From the NCBI GenBank assembly GCA_001642005.1, contig LWCA01000285.1, positions 167 to 34,124 on the forward strand: DNA of 33,958 bases. The letters run 5' to 3'. Made by a program: the position numbers and the translations under genes. Below the pieces are notes generated by a model, which was not told the origin of the DNA, made no database searches, and saw nothing but the letters and a program-made list of their open reading frames with translations. The stretch comes from Intoshia linei. Its lineage: Eukaryota > Orthonectida > Rhopaluridae. Below are positions 30,601 through 33,958 of the stretch, piece after piece (the stretch's first letter is position 1; each line of letters begins with the position of its first letter).

Positions 30601-32732
30601 TTATAGACATAAACAAATTGTACGACGCAATAGAAAAAAAACGTTCAAGTCTTACAAATTCTCAAACATCTGTAAATCATAAAAATGGCGATGCTTATCC
30701 AACCTGTCGTGATTTTGTTTGTTGTGGTAATTATATTTTCAGAATTGATTCAGATTGTGCCATGTTATTATGTGATGGAAAAGTGGAGGTTTTAATTAAT
30801 TGCTCATATTTCAATACGTACTACTTAACAAGTGTATTGTCTATATTAGATGGACTCACATCAAATGTATATAAAAAGAAAGCTACAAATCAACGTGAAA
30901 AAATTAAACTTAGATCTGCTGGTTTCATTAAAAAGGGGCAATCATCCAATAATAGATTACACCGCTCAAATACAATAACGTCAACATATGTAAATAAATC
31001 ATATAACAGTGACTCAAACTCGCAAAAATCAACAGAATCAAGTTTGTTCACTCAAATACATCAAAATAATAACACGGTATTTATTGCATTCACCGGAAAA
31101 TGTTTCCAAATTTACGTGTTCCAGTTAACATTAGAAAAAAAGTATATAGATAGTCTTAAATTTAAAAAACAATGTATCAATCTATTCGATTCCAATATTT
31201 TTAAAAATGAAATCAAGTCTAGAGAAACATGGAATAAATGCGAAATTTTTACAAAAAAATATACTTTTTCTAATTTCATTCTAACAGGACACAGCGGATG
31301 GATTTGGTGTATTAAAATCAATTCAAATTTAAACTTATTAGCATCTGCTTCCTCAGATAAATCCATAAGATTATGGAATTTAAAAACAAAATCTATTCAT
31401 CAAATTTTACAGAATCATCATCATAGAGTTTCACATATTGATTTTAATTTGGATTTAAATTCAATAGCTTCAGTTTCATTTGATGGACGTATAATAATAT
31501 GGGATTTGATGCCAATTGATTTTAACTCTTCAAATTCAATTAATAATTATGCATTTTTTTTAACTATTTATGAAAATTATTTTCTTTTTATGGATCAAAA
31601 TTTACTTGTTATATCAAAATTTGATTTGGATCATAATGCTCAAATTTTATATTATGTTAATATAGAAAGTATTTGCAATTATTTTCATGTTATATGTTTT
31701 GATTCGTTCAGTGAAAAAAATGTTTCATTTTATGGAGACGAATTGATCCTTGCAATGTTTTGTTTGTCCAATGAAAATGAAGTAATTACAACCAATTATT
31801 TTAATTTATAGATGTTGTATTTGTATCTATGATACATTGAAATGTGACTGTTGACTGTAACAATTTTTCAATAAATAGTTACACCCACCTCACAAGGAGA
31901 GAGATAAAATAAAAAAGACGTATAAAAGAAAAGGATATAATACTTTTTTACCCTGATAGACCTATAATATCCACAGACACATACACAAACAATCAATTTT
32001 ATATAAGTAAATTATAATTATATTGGTATACATAATAATACATCGATATACTTATATCGAATTGTATCCATAGTATGGATTCCATACTAAAAGTAGAATA
32101 GTGTCAATGAATAATATAAAATTTTAATTTTTTAATTTTAATTTTAATAAAATTTTAGAAAAAAGTTGGAATATTAATTATATTAAAATGGGATAAAGAA
32201 ACAAAAGAATTAAATGAAAATAATGTTATAAAAATATGCAATAATGTAGTCAGTGTCTGCTTTTGGTCCAATTTATTATATATACGTAATTTATATATTA
32301 TACAGTGTTGTGGACTGATATAAATACTATTCTGCATTTATATAAATACTATTGTGAATTCATATACGGACTATTGTGCAGTCATATATCAGTGAACAAC
32401 ACTACATTATAGTATGGAAGTGATGAAGAAAATAAATTATATATATTATAAAAAGAAATGATACATATAGTTGATCGTAACTCATATGATCATGTATAAT
32501 TCATCGCATTCACTATTTAAAATGTGAGACAATATATATTATTTGTGATAATAAATTATTATTATTAGTTCAAAATGGAACAATATCCTGGTACGATTTT
32601 GAGAAAGAAGAAGATACATCCACTGATACAATATTGCACTATACATTGCCTTGCAAAATGATGGTTGATTCCAAATTTATATATTTGTTCACACAAAAAA
32701 ATGTCAATATATATAATAGGTTTTCAGTTTAA
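17533..32732 (+). CDS. NWD/TEP1-class protein: DUF4062-like, NACHT-like, WD40 (10 exons)
   Basis: Exons 17533-17636, 18312-18523, 18572-18622, 21806-22082, 23253-23582, 24395-24639, 24939-26450, 28717-31781, 32159-32285 and 32569-32732; phases agree throughout, giving about 2028 aa (vertebrate NWD2 about 1740). Order: N-myristoylation-type MGNVCTS; DUF4062-like IIIGYSGKDMTFEINLF (~87-104) and ELVIFLLTGEKYYGQLLP (~224-241), matching 'VFISxTFxDMxxER' and 'FVxLLGxKYGxxxLP' of NWD, TEP1 and NPHP3; NACHT-type NTPase (~515-700); helical part; WD40 (from ~1766). Walker A reads IVIFKSHNVRCFQK without GxxGxGK; Walker B reads YIFNIVQLETL with Asn for Asp, so ATP binding is probably lost. Such proteins are cytosolic STAND scaffolds. 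Least certain: the 18622/21806 junction (18570-range and 21781 alternatives). It runs head-to-head with the pseudokinase gene. Confidence 0.78.
18750..19074 (+). repeat. Family 2 MITE, complete copy
   Basis: 325 bp nearly identical to 33362-33645 and, inverted, to 10375-10556. Landmarks: TCAAAAGATCGTA near the left, ACCCAAGTTAAAACTGA, TCTATGGTGTTCACACCAGA, and a right end CTTTTGATAGTGCGC. The left and right ends share an inverted ATCAAAAGAT motif. It lies in the NWD-like intron 18623-21805. Confidence 0.75.
19376..20146 (-). repeat. Family 1 repeat, long inverted copy
   Basis: The most complete minus-strand copy, about 770 bp. It begins CTTATATAAAATGCGACGCG, passes the inverted GACGACTTCACTGTCAAAAA core and ends near 20146 at the element's 5' part. 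It faces another copy at 20210-20786 head to head. Confidence 0.75.
20210..20786 (+). repeat. Family 1 repeat, internally deleted copy
   Basis: Starts near CCGTAGTTTTAAAAT and ends GCGTAGCATATTATATAAG. The block present at 27205-27445 is missing between TACGTTAAGACGGG and AAAAAATATGAATAC. Confidence 0.75.
20915..20943 (-). mobile_element. hAT-type solo end
   Basis: On the minus strand it reads CAGTGGTTCCCAACCGGTAG, a classic hAT terminus. No partner end was found in the intron. The rest of 20944-21805 shows only AT-rich DNA, with a GCGCGCATTTGTGCACGC patch near 21217 that may belong to the same decayed element. Confidence 0.5.
21806..22082 (+). CDS. NWD-like gene, exon 4
   Basis: The frame runs from an AG at 21804-21805 (or AG at 21779-21780) to a GTAATT donor at 22083, phase 2. 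It begins with a hydrophobic stretch (YYKHFLIIFVFILRNLL) and then VTLHPKIKKNVKN and SIYEILQ. In NWD proteins the helix corresponding to SIYEILQ precedes the LLGEKYG motif, which is exactly what the next exon supplies. The start is the least certain splice site of the gene. Confidence 0.6.
22437..23185 (+). mobile_element. Deleted hAT element, 749 bp, with transposase tail
   Basis: Inverted ends TAGTGATTGTG (22437-22447) and CACAATCACTA (23175-23185) are perfect over 11 bp. The flanking octamers CTTTTTGC and CTTTTTCC agree at 7 of 8 positions. It keeps the 3' end of a hAT transposase (see 22820-23016). It is inserted in the NWD-like intron 22083-23252. Confidence 0.85.
22820..23016 (+). pseudogene. 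hAT transposase C-terminal dimerisation segment
   Basis: The last 65 codons before TAA carry the hAT dimerisation signature: TSTQNERNFSTASNFVTKRR followed by TRLNDESINIMCDVKHFF. The rest of the transposase was lost by internal deletion, so no active enzyme is made. Confidence 0.85.
23253..24639 (+). CDS. NWD-like gene, exons 5 and 6
   Basis: Exon 5 (23253-23582) encodes QMKYPSYCGELVIFLLTGEK then YYGQLLPDTLSSDQL, the diagnostic LLGEKYG-type motif, and LYKSVYVDGKI, which sits where NWD2 has its EWYCRDEN segment. Exon 6 (24395-24639) encodes SPVNDEIEKLEKMFSSDTIF and ends in LFLKRLEKK, a linker helix found before the NACHT module in NWD proteins. The intron between them (23583-24394) holds a piggyBac-like MITE and a family 3 fragment. 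Confidence 0.75.
23821..23855. repeat. Strong hairpin
   Basis: TATTCAAGAATGTGGA is followed by a single G and then TCCACATTC, CAT and TTGAATA: a 16-bp stem with a 3-base bulge. It directly precedes the piggyBac-like MITE. Confidence 0.55.
23862..24075. mobile_element. piggyBac-like MITE, 214 bp, TTAA-flanked
   Basis: TTAA lies at 23858-23861 and 24076-24079. The ends CTCTTTCACTGTCTG and CAGAGAGTGAAAGGT are inverted repeats with few mismatches. Inside are CACACGTCTG and its complement CAGACGTGTG, plus an internal direct repeat of GTCTGTGTATTCTAT. No coding sequence. Confidence 0.7.
24251..24331. mobile_element. Hairpin MITE (family 3), half copy
   Basis: Matches the arm and loop of 5885-6047: AAAATGGTCAAAACAATACG, AGTTTATTTGGAATAAATTT, CTACTTATCTATGATGA. 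It lies about 60 bp upstream of the exon 6 splice acceptor. Confidence 0.65.
24688..24795 (+). repeat. Family 1 repeat, degenerate fragment
   Basis: TTCTAGCAC, AAAAGGGTAATTTGGGTTTT and AGCCATAAAGATA follow the order of the family 1 middle section. It lies in the intron 24640-24938. Confidence 0.45.
24939..26450 (+). CDS. NWD-like gene, exon 7 (degenerate NACHT module)
   Basis: Continues the frame from exon 6 (split Lys codon) as WYHEIILQSENFYSLL. It then has the NTPase-like block: degenerate Walker A (IVIFKSHNVRCFQKML), the following strand (CDITYIYLNFNNS), degenerate Walker B (EYIFNIVQLETLNDD), a sensor-like CVYFFISSSQELSNLIDKIK and a helical tail ending TVVQLRTQYQEIIIKIYI. The tail resembles the 'WxHRxxxEVVxxxYL' segment of NWD proteins. 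I chose the donor at 26451 (GTATGG) because only that phase joins exon 8. An Asn/Asp-rich insert lies between Walker A and B. Confidence 0.75.
26655..26715 (+). repeat. Family 1 repeat fragment after exon 7
   Basis: TTTAAACTGAAGGGAAAATT and GGGTTTTTGACCGTGAAGG resemble the family 1 middle. The open frame running on from exon 7 ends inside it at 26695. Confidence 0.5.
27066..27917 (+). repeat. Family 1 repeat, longest plus copy
   Basis: About 850 bp from TTGTTGTAGTTTTTATT to AGCATATTATATAAG. It includes blocks seen in the inverted copy at 19376-20146 (GGAAATGTGTAGAC, GGGAATGCGTAGATTTT) and the 3' half shared with 529-978. There are no terminal inverted repeats and no coding sequence. It lies in the NWD-like intron 26451-28716; the remaining ~800 bp to 28716 hold nothing I can name. 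Confidence 0.75.
28717..31781 (+). CDS. NWD-like gene, exon 8 (helical region and WD40 repeats)
   Basis: A 1022-codon exon. It starts DETLKSKYAKQILKNVYDYL, completing the NWD 'YL.DE...LH..LADYFL' helix, followed by FSKMKYKTLLKKKTINNM. A long Asn/Lys-rich, weakly structured stretch comes next. From ~31287 two clear WD40 units appear: LTGHSGWIWCIKIN to SSDKSIRLWNLKTKS, then HHHRVSHIDFNLDL to SFDGRIIIWDLMP. The donor GAA|GTAATT at 31782 splices in phase 0 to 32159; reading on instead gives a stop at 31809-31811. Confidence 0.8.
31870..31875 (+). promoter_or_regulatory. Possible alternative polyadenylation signal
   Basis: AATAAA lies about 60 bp after the read-through stop of exon 8. It would serve a shorter isoform ending TTNYFNL instead of splicing to the last two exons. 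Confidence 0.35.
32159..32732 (+). CDS. NWD-like gene, exons 9 and 10 (end of propeller)
   Basis: Exon 9 (32159-32285) follows TTTTAG and encodes KKVGILIILKWDKETKELNE to FWSNLLYI. Exon 10 (32569-32732) follows TTATTAG and encodes LQNGTISWYDFEKEEDTSTD, then KNVNIYNRFSV and TAA. Hydrophobic strands ending in KWD and SWYD repeat the WD40 beat, so these look like the last propeller blades. Joined, the phases give an uninterrupted end of the protein. Confidence 0.75.
32305..32402. repeat. Short inverted-repeat element in the last intron
   Basis: GTGTTGTGGACTGATAT at the left and ATATCAGTGAACAACAC at the right are imperfect inverted repeats. Between them are three ATATA-ACTATT-TG-type direct repeats. 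Probably a small MITE; no clear target duplication. Confidence 0.45.
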
Positions 32733-33079
32733 AACTACATTAGATTCAGATTTAGCTGACCTTTTGTGGTGAATATAGGTTTATATGACCCGCATATAAA
32801 CCAATGCTTGCCAACGCGGTTCATATGGATCAAAAGTAATCCACGGCGAAATCAAATATTAACCATGCAATTAAATATATTTATTAAACTTCTACTTATA
32901 CATTATTAATGTATATTTTGAAGGATATCTTAATATAATAATGATTATTATCTTGTACTAAAAATTCCGAGAAATTAACTAAATAACTAATAATTAAAAT
33001 TTTGAAATATGTATCTCAAAACTATGTGAAAAACGCATAAAAATTAAAAAAGGTAATTTAATTATATTTAACAGCAATT
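32733..33079. other. 3' flank of the NWD-like gene, no gene seen
   Basis: AT-rich DNA with a weak ATTAAA at 32870-32875 that could end the transcript. A minus-strand 29-codon frame around 32825-32740 is too short to call. Confidence 0.35.
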
Positions 33080-33355
33080 TTAATACTTGGTTATATTTCC
33101 TCCTTTTGCTTCTAGCACTTCGACCAATCTTGCGGGAAATGATTATACCAATTGTTTTATTTCCTGGATTTCAAGGGCTTCCCATATATTTAATGGTTGA
33201 ATTTAATTCAGAAATACTATTATAAACTTTAGTTATAAGATATATAGTCAACGAACCATTATTACCCAAAGGTTTTTTATGGGATTGCAGTCAGGACTAT
33301 ATGGTAGTCAATCAAGATCTTTTATGTTATTTTAACTTATAAAATCTCGTTTCCG
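33080..33355 (-). pseudogene. Tc1-like transposase relic (C-terminal)
   Basis: The minus strand reads NNIKDLD*LPYSPDCNPIKN then LW, the Tc1 signature 'LDWPxxSPDLNPIENLW'. After several stops it continues ALEIQEIKQLV, FPARLVEVLEAKGGNITKY and TAA, the usual Tc1 end. There are at least five in-frame stops, and the third catalytic residue Glu of NPIE is Lys. It is cut off upstream at ~33355, just before the family 2 MITE. Confidence 0.85.
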
Positions 33356-33361
33356 TTTATA

Positions 33362-33645
33362 TGAACGTAAAATCACATGATTGTAGTTTATTAATCGTAA
33401 ATCAAAAGATCGTATTTTATAATTGTAGTTAATATAAATTTTAAAGTATGATAATATTTGATCGTAGATTTACAAACCCAAGTTAAAACTGAAATATTAA
33501 GATACCATATTATAGCTACAAACCGTATTACAAAAAAATTAGAAATATTCTATGGTGTTCACACCAGATAATATTTTTTTATCTAATTCAATTATAAATT
33601 TTAATATTAGTATATTTTTACGATCTTTTGATAGTGCGCCATAAA
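33362..33645 (+). repeat. Family 2 MITE, second plus copy
   Basis: Nearly collinear with 18750-19074: ATCGTAAATCAAAAGATCGT, GATACCATATTATAG, TCTATGGTGTTCACACCAGA and the right end CGATCTTTTGATAGTGCGCC. It lacks a ~35-base stretch present near 19010 in the other copy. Confidence 0.75.
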
Positions 33646-33958
33646 ATCTATACAATTTTTAAAATGGCAAGCTCTTCCACTAAATATTTTAAAAAAATTT
33701 TTTTTTTTACGATTATCGATGCGCAGACGCAGGATAGACAACCAGTTCTTCTCAAAATTTTTATGTTTGCGGCGTACTGTATACTTTAGGGGTGTGAATT
33801 TTTTCACTTTTTTGCAAAAATACAAAAGTGCCATCCCATACGTGGAAGATGGGGTTGAATGATACACAACTATCAAAAAATTATATAAAAAGGATTAAAA
33901 AAATCCTGGGGCAAAGCACTTCACAATATGAATAATGAGCAAAATTTAATTTATTTTG
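33646..33958. other. No gene seen at the window end
   Basis: AT-rich sequence. An 89-codon minus-strand frame overlaps the MITE and shows no motif or splice context, so I do not call it. Confidence 0.4.

Noticed and set aside
33607-33876. 89-codon minus-strand frame near the window end
   Set aside because: It runs through the family 2 MITE end, has low-complexity Lys/Phe-rich composition, no splice context and no family resemblance.
1-33958. CRISPR arrays, bacterial operons, tRNA or rRNA genes
   Set aside because: No regularly spaced repeats, no Shine-Dalgarno-led gene runs and no recognisable tRNA or rRNA sequences; the split genes and transposons are eukaryotic.

Overview
The window is nuclear DNA of an AT-rich (by eye about three-quarters A+T) invertebrate-like animal. 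Its genes are split by GT-AG introns, its POLRMT has the C-terminal layout of animal mitochondrial RNA polymerases, and it carries many degraded DNA transposons (hAT, piggyBac-like, Tc1-like). A short TTAGG/TTACG pentamer tract on the minus strand hints at an arthropod, but I cannot name the phylum. Introns fall into two classes: very short (35-51 nt) and long (0.2-3 kb, filled with transposon debris). Most coding exons are therefore too small to show as long open frames; I found them by chaining splice sites with matching phases.

Layout. 1-980: a hAT transposase relic between direct copies of a repeat here called family 1. 980-1875: upstream DNA with one weak minus-strand ORF. 1876-5696 (+): mitochondrial RNA polymerase, four exons, about 1076 aa. 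5885-6047 and 6709-6835: hairpin MITEs. 6474-6644 (-): an orphan coding-like exon. 6838-8267 (-): an eight-exon gene for an unrecognised basic protein of about 240 aa. 8268-9329: no gene seen. 9330-14656 (-): at least five exons of a divergent protein kinase whose catalytic aspartate is replaced (pseudokinase); its introns hold a complete 1.3 kb hAT element and other hAT pieces. 14657-17532: intergenic, with MITEs. 17533-32732 (+): a ten-exon gene for a protein of about 2030 aa in the NWD/TEP1 class (DUF4062-like N-terminus, degenerate NACHT-type NTPase, C-terminal WD40 repeats), with introns full of repeats. 32733-33958: a Tc1 transposase relic and a family-2 MITE.

POLRMT transcribes the mitochondrial genome. 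The pseudokinase gene and the NWD-like gene are transcribed divergently from a shared 2.9 kb intergenic region, and both encode signalling-type folds whose nucleotide-binding or catalytic motifs look lost. That they work together is conjecture. Family assignments rest on motif reading only; no database search was possible.
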